The notes under the pieces: generated by a model | What the model was told of the DNA's origin: nothing | Databases searched by the model: none | Seen by the model: the letters and a program-made list of their open reading frames with translations, nothing else | Translations under genes and position numbers: made by a program | Source: Agelaius tricolor | Lineage: Eukaryota > Chordata > Aves > Passeriformes > Icteridae | Direction of reading: 5' to 3' | Assembly: GCA_023055355.1 (NCBI GenBank) | Contig: JALJCS010000001.1 | Location: forward strand, 68,737,381 to 68,801,380 | Length of the DNA stretch: 64,000 bases | Shown here: in pieces, positions 48,301 through 59,645 of the stretch | Layout of the letters: every line of letters starts with the position of its first letter | How positions within the stretch are numbered: the first letter of the stretch is position 1

Positions 48301-50769
48301 GATGTGCTACTAGTTGTTTGGTTTAGGCTAGGCAACTCTTACCACCTGTTAAACATCAGCATACCTCATACTGGACATTTGGAAAATGGGACTGATTGCC
48401 CAATGTCAAGTCCAAACTCAAAGTAGTATCAGATGTGCTACTGTTCTGGGGCAATGTGGCAGCAAATGCACTGATTAGATTATAAAGAAGTAATTTTTTT
48501 CTTCTTTCATTGGTAGCACTGGGATCTGTGCAAGAGGGACAAGAAAATCCATGTTCCCACACTGTGTGATGAGAAATGTGAAAAGCTGCGTGGGTATTAA
48601 TGAGCATGCATCTGTCCCTCATAGAGAAAGTTCATGGTGCTCTGGGGATGAAACCAAGCAAAGTTTGCAGATCAGCAACTTGTCAGCCCCAACCTCCAGA
48701 TGAAATTAAATGCAGATAAAACAAATAGAATGTTTTAAGGAAATGGAAATACCAAGTGCTGGAATTTCCTGTCTATATACAACTGGATTTATTTCAAGCT
48801 CTGTGGACATGGAAAAAAGTATGAGCTCATAGTCCCCATATGGGAAATGTGATATTGGGAAGGGAAGAAAACAGAGTTATAGTCTCTGTTCTATGGCAAC
48901 TGCATGATTATCCATGCCAAAAACAAGGAAATAGTCCCAACAAGAATAGCTGGTCAGTCACAGTTTTGAGGAGAAAATGAGCAGGAGTATGTGCCCAGTA
49001 AGCAATATGGATGAGGCTTTCTGGGACTGCTGAGAGGCAGGGAGGAAATAAAGCCATGTGGAAGCAAGCTGTGCTATGACCCTTGCACTGGTTGTGTGTA
49101 GTTTTCTAATATAGATGTGGCTATGTGACTTACTGATATTAACGTGCAGTGAGGGATCAACCTGAATTTAAAAAAGGATGAAATACTAAGACAGGAAAAT
49201 ATCAGATCCATGGGTCTCTGACTGCAGCAAGGCAATGTAGAGAAGGGACTGCTCTAAGGGGTAAGTCTGAAGGGACTGAATTTCTGTCATCTCACATTCA
49301 CACCCAAAATTATTTGATGCTTTTTGCTCTAACTTCTGTGTGTGTGGTTTCTCCATCTGTAAAACAGATGGTCCTCTCCCAGGATGTGCCTAACACAGCC
49401 TCTTAGGTCTGAGCTGCAGTGTGGTTTGGAAGAGGATCTCCCAGTCATTCCCACTTGCCATGCTTTGGGTTGCATTCCTGCACTCCTCTGCAGCACTCAG
49501 GTGAGTTTTCTTTGGGTGAGATTAAACTGGAAGTTTAATTTTTGCTGGTGCCTCTACCTAATGTTCCCCAACTCCTCACAAGTATTCAAAATATGCTGAA
49601 AAGATGTAGCAAATCCCCTGCAGTGTGAGCATTAGGTCATCAGCCTCCTCTGCCACATAGACTCACTAACACAGACACAGATTTCTACAAAAATGATGCT
49701 GCAAAGTAATGAGTTGCAGCAGTAATGAGCAAGAGAAAACTGAATGGGAGGAAATTAACCATTTTTCTTCAGAGCAACGTTTGTGTGGTGCAGAGCAAAA
49801 GTATCACATGCCAGACATGAGAAGGGAGATAAGTATTGCATAGCTGCTCCTTAAATGGGCAACTTTCACTCTCTGTGAGCTGGGTGTCTTGGAGAGAAAT
49901 CACACACATTCGTGTAATTAAAGACTATCTGGAGGCATACCCTGACGAGGTCAAATTAAAGTTGCACAGACCACCTTAATTCTGGCATTTCCTAAGTCTC
50001 AAGTGGTTGACTTTACAACCTTAATAATGTTCTTTTAACATAGTTTTTGTGTGTGTAATAAATTATATGCCCTTCTCACTTTCAGTGCTCTTCTCACCAG
50101 TAATGCTGTTGGATTCTGGTCCTTCGTTATGAAAACAAATATTGGAAGTTATTGCTGTTGTTATTGAAACCAGATGTACTGCTCTTGTTGGCATTTATTT
50201 GTATAGTGTCTAACTCTGGAACATTCAGTTTCAGGGTAGTTGTTGAACAAAAATGAGCAATACAACTGCTAGCAAAATGTAAGTACTTGAAAGGCCTAGA
50301 AGCTGTCTCTTACCAGAAAAGTTTATATATAATTTTCATTTCATATGCAAACATTCTCACAAATGACCATGCAAAAATGACCCAGTCACATATTTGTATC
50401 AGTATAGAGTAACAGCAAGTAAGAGAGGGTCAAGATTAAAGAATCTGGGCCCAAATATGTGAAGTACTAAATCTGCCCGGAAGAACATCCTACTGCATCA
50501 TGGGGGGGAAAAAAGTGATGCTCATGGTAAACTCAAAAGGATTAATGTAAAGCAAAGTCCTTATTCTTGCTTCAACTTATTTGAGATCTCGGGTGTAAGG
50601 CACCATGACGGACAGAAATTCTCCCCATCCACTGTCAAGGGATAGGCATGCTTCACCTTTAGAGGTCTAATCTTTGAGCATCAAGTGGTAGGTGAGAAAT
50701 ATTCCATCTTGTCTGTTCTATGCTGTCACTGTTCATCCTGATCTCACCAGCAATTAAAAACACAGTGCT
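45341..50769. other. Long non-coding stretch without genes
   Basis: AT-rich with short frames only. The 49.91-50.03 kb interval (TGTAATTAAAG, GAGGTCAAATTAAAG, ACCTTAATTC) resembles a regulatory element but is not strong enough for its own call. T- and A-runs occur near 45739 and 45820. No transposon recognised. Confidence 0.5.
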
Positions 50770-50794
50770 GGGGGGAGGGGGGTTGGGAGGAGGG
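50770..50794 (+). other. Potential G-quadruplex motif
   Basis: Four G runs of at least three with short loops: six Gs, A, six Gs, TT, GGG, AGGA, GGG. This satisfies the usual G3+N1-7 rule on the plus strand. It stands alone in AT-rich DNA. Confidence 0.8.
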
Positions 50795-52360
50795 AGAAAG
50801 GAGAAAAGAAATAGGAGGTAACCATTTAACCATTTAAAAATCCTTAAAGTAATATTATAGCTTCATATATAAGTAATCAAAAATTAGGAACTCCAAGAAC
50901 TAAACAGGATACCCTGACATCAATTAAGTACTTTTTAAAGGTATTCTAGTATGAACTTTCAGTTCATGATCATCTTACAACTTTCCTACAGGATTCCTAC
51001 CTGGGTTAATGCACATGGTGTGTCATCTTCTGTGAGTCATCAAGGCTGTGCTGCTAATTAAGCTATGTTAAAGGGTTAATCTGCAGCTGTAACTGCAGCC
51101 AGGGAATGCCTGTGTCCTGGGTGTGCAACACAAAAACCTAAAAGCTCTGTAAATTAGTCCATGGGCTTCTCAGATTGGATGACTTTTCTTGTAGAGGTTA
51201 GGCTTTAAGTCACTTAGATGATGTATCCACAAGCCTGGATATCAGTATGCTTTCATCTCAGAGAGCTATCAAGAAAATCCATTTATTAGCAATTGTCTCC
51301 CCCTTATGCACTGTAGTAAGAATGGTGCAGTAAAACCAGTTGAAAGATTAAACATTCATAGAAGACATATGGGAGGGTAGATGCAGAGTAACAATTCCAT
51401 GCTCTGCATGAAGAACAAAAAACCCTGTTTACTGAGAGATTTTGCCACTTAAACACTTCTTTTGCATAGGTGTTTTTCAGTGTAACTCCCTGTACATGTC
51501 TCAGACTCATGCAGAGCTCTCATCTGCTAAGAATCTGTTGGTTTAAATAAATTATATATATGAGAGAAGGCTGAACAAAGCATTGTATGTACAGATAAAC
51601 ATCTTTGCAGTTAGTGTATGTCAGCCATTACTACTAAATTAGTCCCAGCTTCATTATTCTTGAAATCTTGAATTCCTGAATACCTTCTATTCATTTTTAC
51701 AGAGACTGCTGCTTCTGGCCAGAGCACTGCCAATCAGTCTAATCATCTAATACTTGCCTTAGTTTATCAGCCTTCCATCTCATTCAGGAGAGCAAGGGCA
51801 ACCTATTGATTGACTGACTTCATTTCCATCCTCCTGACATTCCTTGGATTTCTTGCAGCAAAGACTCCCTTCTCAGAAACCAATTTGGAATTTAAACAAG
51901 ACTCCAGAGAGAGACAGGTTCAAAACAGCATGGACTTTTACTGGCAAGCTAATCCCTCAGTACTTCTGACAACTGTAGAGAGGAGGCAACCTCTGAAACA
52001 GGGAACAGCGACCAGTTACTTATTGAAATGCTTTCAAAAAGCATTTTACTGTAACCTAAAATGTCCATCTGTTGAAAGGTTTGAAGGAATAAAGGGGGGA
52101 AAAAAGCTTTTGGAATGCAGCTGTAAGGAAAATATACCCTGTTAATTTACAAAGTTTTTGATTGTATTGTGATTAATCAGACTTATTCTGCATATATAAT
52201 GTATGTCATAAAATCACAGTGTAAGGGGAAACTTTTTAATAAAAAAACAAGTTATTTTTGTAATTTTTTATTAATATTGCAAAAGGATACTATTTTTACT
52301 GGAATGTGCAACCATGCCAATGGAAAATAGGGAGAAGAAAAAATATATTGTCTGGCACTG
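50795..52360. other. Non-coding, with a homeodomain-rich segment
   Basis: At 51.02-51.12 kb GCTGCTAATTAAGC, TTAAAGGGTTAATC and CTGCAGCTGTAACTGCAG follow one another and look regulatory. Elsewhere only short frames. No mobile element was seen. Confidence 0.45.
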
Positions 52361-52374
52361 GTTGCCATGGTAAC
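52361..52374 (+). promoter_or_regulatory. Full-consensus RFX X-box
   Basis: GTTGCCATGGTAAC matches both half-sites of the RFX consensus GTNRCC-N2-RGYAAC with no mismatch. This motif is known to be over-represented in vertebrate conserved non-coding elements and in promoters of ciliary genes. No gene start is recognisable nearby, so an enhancer role is more likely than a promoter role, if it is used at all. Confidence 0.6.
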
Positions 52375-55300
52375 AAGCTGAAGTTCAAGGAGAAGTGGAG
52401 AATCTGAATTCTGTGGCAAGGTAATGAATTTAGCATCTACAAGAACAGAAATGGATTTTCTGTCACAGCCTGTAAATCAACCACAGGAAACCAACATGAG
52501 GGAGAAATTTTCGAATGGTTTATATCTGCTTCAATTGTATGAAAAGTGTATCAAAAATAATTCCCAGGGCTTTGTCTTCCAGGGCCCTGTCTTTCTTTCT
52601 GTTCAGACCAACAGACTTAAAAATAAGCTGATGTTTGTTATTAAGGCAATGGCTGAAGCTGTGCAATTTTCTCAGCAAGCCCCCTGAAGTCAGCAGACAA
52701 CACCCTCCCTGAGAGAGCTGCTTTAACACACTCCCTTTCCACAACGCACCCAAGTCCCAAAAGTCAGACTTGAGCCCAATCACACAAGCCAGCGTTTGAG
52801 ACGGCTTTTTGAGATGTTTCCTTATACAATACATGATGCAGGTGAACAAAGGGAGTGAACATGAAAATATGTGAGGTACACAGCATCGGGGAACACTGGT
52901 CTGCCCTGACAAACCCAGCAAAGAGCAGCTGTGTGGCTGCTGGCACGCCAGGGAGGGATGGGCTCTGCACTCTGAGCTGGTGTCTAAGGACCACTGCCTG
53001 CAGAAAAGGCTGCACATGGATTCAGGCTGCCTGCAGAAGTCTCAGAAGGGATCTGGGGGAATGATGTCCATGCCTCAGTTAAATGTCTAACCTGTTCTCA
53101 TGCTTTCTCAGCTTCTTTCTAACAGCTTGTTGATCTCCAGGATGACCTTGTTTTTGGCCACAATAATTATGCCACAGCAATCCAGACAGTATCAGGAAGA
53201 AATGTGTAGGAAAAAAGAGGTCTCACAACAGTGGGATCCAGCTAACCTTCTTCATGCTCTCTGTGCCTTTAAAAACATGAAAAATATATAGCTTCCCTTT
53301 CTAACTCCTATACTGGAGCAAATGGAACACACCCTGGGGAAAAGGAGCAAAAAATTCTCTCAAATAAAAAGAATTATAACAATGCACTACAGTTAATTAT
53401 CTGTAATGGGCTTCATTCCCAGTAAATCACACCCATGTAACTCAGATGCAATTCTTCCAAAGTGAGTGAAGATAAAGCAGTGTGAAATCACCATGAGCAG
53501 AAAATACTGTTAAAAAAAAAAAGGAAAAAAAAAAGAAAAGACCCCACTCTATAAAAAATAAAGTAGAGGAAGATATTAGGCAAAGAAAAGGTTATCTTTT
53601 ATTTGGATATCTTCTGCATAAGACAAAGGAATGCTCTCCTTTCATTGTATCACAGTACACAGATCCTGTTGTTGTAGAGGGCACGTATGGAAGATCAGTT
53701 ATGTCTAGATATTGTCTTTGACTACCAGCCATGCAACGGAATCCTAAACATGAAATAACAGTTTAGGAGTTAAAATATTTCACAGAATTTCATGAAACTT
53801 GCTGATTTTTGACTAATTCTTGTTAAAATCCTCCTTTGCTTCCACAGAAAAATCTCAACCCTAGGCAGCATGAATTTATTAGAAAACAAACAATATTTTT
53901 GTTCTAAATGCCCCATGTTTTGGTTTTTTTTTTCCAGATTCCTGTTCCACCACAATTGCAAAAGTGTTAGGCATTGGTTTAATGTAAGTGTTCCTCCCAA
54001 GTCATGTCAAATCAATGGGTGAAAGTCTTGAACTCATATTTAAATATTGAGAGTCATGAGATTAATTGTAAATGGTTTCAAGACTTATGGTGATCTGTGA
54101 CCATTTGGAAAAGAAGAGAGGAAACACAAAAATACACATTTCAAAAGCACTTCTGTGCTGGTTTGGACATCTGTAGAATTAAAGATGTGCTAAATCCCAC
54201 AGCCACACTTACACTTTTTTGCTCTTCTGGGAGAAATCTCTCAAAAACCTCAGCCCCCTTGTCCTTTTAAAAATATATCTGGTTTTAGGCAGTAATGGTT
54301 TCCCACATTTCTCCAGATTTTTTCTGAAACTCGAAGTAAATATGAAGATAGTAGGAAATCATTATTTCAATTACTACTCCTGCTGGGAGTATAAGGCTCT
54401 GTCTGACAAACAGTGCATGACTTCCATTCACATAAACCTTCTTTTGGAGTGAAAAATAATAAATCAATACACATAGAGGCACTTTTGATCATAATTGAAG
54501 CCATAAAGTATTAATTACTAATTAAATCTGTTCAGTCTTTCTTACTGTTTTCTCACCCAGGTGTGCCATGAACCATTCAAATAACCCATTTGTATTAGGG
54601 TAGAAAACAATCAGGTTTTTTGTTTTTTTTTTTTTTTGCCAACTGATTTTTCTGCAAGAGCCATCCTTGCTTCCAGTAACAGTGTGGCTGTACAGATTGT
54701 GATGGATCAACTGCTGGAGCAGTCAAAGGGGTGGGAACATGTGCAGCATTGTCACCAAACCCACTGTCGTTCCCACTGTCACATCAAATCACAGCCTCAG
54801 GCAAAAGGGTGGAAGATCTAATTGGGGACCCAGCTCTCTCTCATCATGGATGAGATTTCCAAGAAGTGTGGAACACACTACATGACTGCCTCCAGCACCT
54901 CTGTGAATTGAACCCAGTATATTCCTTTCATATATGTAATAATAAAAAAGAAAGCATGAGCAGCTATTTTGGGCTGGGATTTTTTTTCTTGTTTTTAAAT
55001 TATGCACATTTTGGTCAGTCTTGGCAGATGATTTTCCCACTTTTTTTTTCTTCAGTCACCAAAAATCTTTGTTTATCATATCAAAAATACATGCGAACCC
55101 TTCTCTGAAAAATCTCTCTGTGGCAGTTCCCACAGCTCATTAAATTTTCTGTGCAAATATATTTATGAGTAGAAACTATTCTCCTTCCTTGTAAGTTCTC
55201 TTCAGAAAGCAGGGGAGAAGAGACTTACTCTGGAAGGACTCATTGCATGAATGATTGGCCTCTATTTATAGTCTGCAGAAATATAACCCACCTGTTTGTG

Positions 55301-57249
55301 CTGTCCTCATTCACATGAGAAATCTTCCTTTGTGCTAATAATTCCATTGAAGTAATTACTGTTTGAGGAGCCAAAGTGTGTTATGTAGCCAATTCCCTTC
55401 ACAAGGCATAATGCACAGCTGCAAAGCTCCAGGAGACCACTGAAAGGCATCCTGAAACTTCACAGTAGAGGCAGGAGAGAAAGGGAGGACACCTGGTCCT
55501 TCTGGCATTCACCTAGAACTGCATTGTTATGTGCAGAGAGTGGGAAAGGAGAGGAGAGAGACAGTTATAGTCAGTCTGGTTATTCTTCCATTTAATCTTT
55601 AATCACCTTGAAGGGATTTTTGTGATTTGGTAACTTTTTAGCTGTTGGAGATGACAGGGTAGCCAAGAGTTATTAGTTATCTGGATTCTGTAATGGATGC
55701 CACACCACAATTCTTTCCTTGATCCTTCCCAGAGCTTATTCTTGTTCCTTTCCCTTTGAAAGGAGACTTCTCTGCCAGAGGACCAGTTTATCTGATTTTC
55801 CACAGAGGCTGTTCTCAGTACCCAAACCAGTTCAGCAGGGGTAGCTCAGCGGCCCACAGCACACAGCGCTGGGATGTGCTGCAGGAGTCAGTGCTGCTCC
55901 TGAAGGCCTGAAAGCTATTCACTGCCATTCCTAGAACTTTATCCCACAAATCTCTTCTAAAAGAGTCTGTCCACACCAAGGATTACACAGAGCCTGGATA
56001 ACCTAGCGGAGCAAGCCACACACCTGCAGAGCTCATTACCAGCATTCCCAACTCGTGACTGGGCAGGACTGCTTTACAATTGCTCCTCAGTCTCTTTAGG
56101 ACTATCTGGGAGCACAGCATGCAAGCACCGGCAGGGTCCCTGCTGACACATCCACAGGTTCAGTGCTTCTCAGACATGCTGAAGAAGATGATCCAAGAGC
56201 TGTGGTTCAGGTTGTAGAAGACCAGTGATCACAGAGGACAGTCACAGACCTTGTGACTGAAGAGTAAGGGAGGAAAAAATATCTCCAGAAGCACAAAGAT
56301 AAACATGCAGCTTCAGTTCTGGCCTTTCCTTGCATTTTAGTGCATGCCCTTTTAACATAACCATCCTTTTATATAGTTCATGTACACTTGAAGAAAATGG
56401 TTGCAAGTAATATGGTGGGGGGAAGAGGTGTTTAAGCAACTCCTGTCACAGTTTTAAGCAACATCTTTAAAGAGACAACATAACTGAATCTTACAACAGG
56501 CTTTAACTTTTTAACTCCTGAAGTATTGGCAGCCATATGTAATTCAGGAAGGAAACAGATTTCTGATGAGGTTCTGTCTGTAGCAAACACTTTATGGGGC
56601 AAATACTTGTAGAAAGACCATTTGACACACTATACCCAAAAGTATCAATAAACATCAGTCCAGAGACCTCTGCTAAGAAAGCAGCATTGACACAGTCTCT
56701 TACAAAGCCAGAGGAAGCCATGTAGTGAACAGATTGTTTACATTGAATGATTTAACCATTATCTCACTTGAGAAACAAGGCAGTATCCAGGATGCTTCAA
56801 TCTCTACTTGACATGAAAGGTGAGAGGTACTAATTTAAATCTACCAGTGTAAATCTGGAGGGCTTTTGCTTGCCTACTGCTTTGGAAACTAATGGAATAC
56901 GTCTGGTACCATGTTCTACAGAGCCCTGGGCAGAGATCAGAGAGCATGCACAGTCCCACCAGTACAGATGTTGTGTGCAGTCAGTGGAAATTCAGTCAAA
57001 TGCTTGTAATTGCTAAAGTAATTAAAGCTCATTACTGAAAGTAAACATAACTGCCAAAGTTAGTGCTCCTGAAGGAGTAACTGGCATTCCTCGTTTATTC
57101 TCACTGGAACCAGAGGAAACCATTAGGATACAAATAAACTCTGGGCTGACAGGAGAGGAGTACTTTAATGAGGAAATAGTTACAAGAGATGTTAATATGT
57201 TTATATATGTAAATTGTGAAAATTTAAAAAAATAATACTGGAAATGGAA
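52375..57249. other. Long non-coding stretch without genes
   Basis: Contains a 165-codon minus-strand frame (52520-53017) without any recognisable domain, overlapped by frames in other phases on both strands. A-rich tracts occur near 53512-53538 and a 15-base T run at 54623-54637. No transposon recognised. Confidence 0.5.
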
Positions 57250-57463
57250 AGAGGAGAGGAGAGGAGAGGAGAGGAGAGGAGAGGAGAGGAGAGGAGAGGA
57301 GAGGAGAGGAGAGGAGAGGAGAGGAGAGGAGAGGAGAGGAGAGGAGAGGAGAGGAGAGGAGAGGAGAGGAGAGGAGAGGAGAGGAGAGGAGAGGAGAGGA
57401 GAGGAGAGGAGAGGAGAGGAGAGGAGAGGAGAGGAGAGGAGAGGAGAGGAGAGGAGAGGAGAG
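57250..57463. repeat. Perfect (GAGGA)n pentanucleotide microsatellite
   Basis: About 42 uninterrupted copies of the five-base purine unit, roughly 213 bp with no visible interruption. The two long frames over it (arginine/glutamate-rich on plus, leucine/serine-rich on minus) are artefacts of the repeat. A pure polypurine/polypyrimidine mirror tract of this length can form triplex (H-DNA) structures. Length is likely to vary between individuals, and assembly length may be inexact. Confidence 0.98.
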
Positions 57464-59469
57464 TCATTCTTTCATGGCAGCAGAAATGAATTGAAATTGT
57501 AAAGAAACATAAACAGTCCCACTGGACTTTCCACTCATGCTGCACATCTAACATACTAACATGGAGAGTGGGGAGAAAAGTCTGATAGATTTATAAGGCA
57601 CTGAGCAGCAGGAAGCTGGGCTACCAATTTACCAAAAAATGTGAATTGATACAATCCAATATCACAGCTTCCAAACTGACCTCAAAGTAGTACATCTAGA
57701 AATCTTTTTACTTTATTTGTTAAGCCCCAACTACTAGCTCTTTAGGCAGCCCCCCTGCTACCAATTGAGACAAGGGGGCATTAGATGAGATTTTTTCTGT
57801 GTACCATTGGTTTCATTTGGGAGGAAACTGTGTTTCCATGAAAGCAAAAGAAAGTAGGGGTTTAGGTTCAGCATCTGCTCTGGATCAAGAAGAAAAATTT
57901 AAGCAGCACAATTAGAGGCAAGCCAGTGCACTATAGGTACACCTGTATATAGCCCCATATAGGTACACATATAAGCACCTACAGGTTTGTATAAATGTAT
58001 ATGATCAGTCTACATACAGAGGAAAGCCTTCATAGATACACATACATCTCCACCTGTATCTATCCCTACAATTATACCTATACATGCCTATATACACATC
58101 TACACTTTATGTTACATGCATAGATGCCCATGTGTGAAGGGATGTGTATAGTCATGCATAAAATATGAGGGACACTTTTAATTTCCTGTTGTGGTCACTG
58201 GAGTTAGGACAGGTGCCTGAACACAGCTGTCCACAATGATCTGAGATATCCTCTGCTCTCCAAAGGAGCCACACAGGTCTGGCAGATTAATGAATTTGTG
58301 AATTGATCCCTCTGGAGATCATGGACAATGATTTTGACAAGTTCCAAATTGTACTGCATGTATATGTTTAGACAACTAAGACCAGCTCCCAGCAAATGCC
58401 TTCCCCAAAGCTGCTCAGTTGACCCAGAGTGAGCAGGATTTTTTCACCCAAAGAGCTCTAGAACCTCCAATGACTGTCCTGACTAAATTCCCATTGACTG
58501 GTAAGGAACCTTAGGCAGCCAGCACACATATTGACACCTATATGAAAGCAGCAATGTTTACCAGTCCTAACCTCAAACAGAATCCCAGCTGTTAATGCAG
58601 ATGTATGAATTCTCTCATAATTTTACCTTGGAAAGTGTTGTAGTTGTTCACCAGGGTCATGACATTGAAAGCACATAGTGGAGTGCACCACTTCAGCTCT
58701 ACAAAAACTGAGCCTGCTGCAGCTGTAAGTGGAAAAACAATTTTGGGTACTTTTACATGTTTTTCAGTGATTGACCAGTTGTACACCTTGACTGATTTAT
58801 GTTTACCTATTGCAACATGCAGGCAAAAGGCAATCATCTTGTCACAGCTAAATTTATCCTGCTATTGCCCTGTTCTGGATTACTATTTCTTTCACACCTG
58901 AGTACTTCTACTATGCCTCACAGAAAAGAACCATTTCCATTTCTGAGAGAAAATGAAGTGTTTTCTCAACACTTTGTTTATGGCAGTCTATAACATTGTT
59001 GACATTTTTGTATTGAATATTTTATTGTATTTAAATTCTTTCTCAACCTCAGAAAGCTCTCTTTAAAAACAAGGAAAATTCATCTGAAATTGATCCATTC
59101 AGACCATTTATCAAATTGACCGTTTAGGATTTTTTTGTGTTTAATGCTTTAACATAGTTCAGAAATGTGCTGTCCCTAAGTAGCCTGGAAATGCAGGGCC
59201 CGCTTTGGCAGCTGTTCCAGGAGGAAGCAATTCCCAATGCACCACAATGGCTGCATAACACACCTCTACTGAGAGGCAGGAATTCCTATTGCTATAATCT
59301 CTCTGTTTTATCTCTGCAATAGCTCACACTGTCAGGCTTAGGGAATAAGAATTTTCCTTTCTGTGCACAGTCATTTTCCCACTTTCACGTAAAAAGAGCT
59401 GCCATCACTATTTATTCAAAAAAAAAAAAAAAAAAGCTTCAAAAATCACAAATTCTCCATGTGACTGAG
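57464..59469. other. Non-coding, no gene seen
   Basis: Includes a low-complexity TATACA-rich stretch (57930-58135) and a run of 17 As near 59419-59435. Short frames only. Confidence 0.5.
57930..58135. repeat. Degenerate TA/CA-rich low-complexity tract
   Basis: Repeated words of the type TATAGGTACAC, ATACACATA and TATACCTATACA occur irregularly over about 200 bp. It probably descends from a decayed microsatellite. Confidence 0.6.
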
Positions 59470-59645
59470 ATGACTCTGGCCTTGAATACCTTCAAGGATG
59501 AGACATCCACAGCTTCTCTCGACAACCTTTTCCAGTGCCTCGCAACTCTCAGAGCAAAGAATTTTTCTCCTACTATCTAAACTAAACCTACTCACTTTCA
59601 AATTGAAGCCATTCCCCACTGCTTCAATTGACCACCAAAGCACAA
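59470..59645 (-). mobile_element. CR1 LINE 3'-region fragment
   Basis: The plus strand carries the reverse complement of a CR1 3' UTR: GGCCTTGAATACCTTCAAGG, ATGAGACATCCACAGCTTCT, CAACCTTTTCCAGTGCCTCG, AAGAATTTTTCTCCTACTAT, CTAAACTAAACCTACTCACT and TGAAGCCATTCCCCACTGC. The terminal part with the ATTCT-type end is missing, so the copy is truncated at both ends. No coding remnant. Confidence 0.88.

Noticed and set aside
52520..53017. 165-codon minus-strand frame
   Set aside because: No domain, no splice or promoter context, and overlapping frames on both strands. Probably chance in a GC-richer stretch.
55836..55915. tRNA-like GGGGTAGCTCAGCGGC near-match to a Pol III A box
   Set aside because: No matching B box, no cloverleaf can be drawn, and the last A-box base is wrong.
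57201..57554. 117- and 81-codon frames over the pentanucleotide repeat
   Set aside because: They are translations of a pure microsatellite on both strands.
57930..58135. Tandem repeat array or CRISPR-like spacing
   Set aside because: The words recur irregularly with no constant repeat or spacer length. It is low-complexity TA/CA sequence, in a eukaryotic genome.
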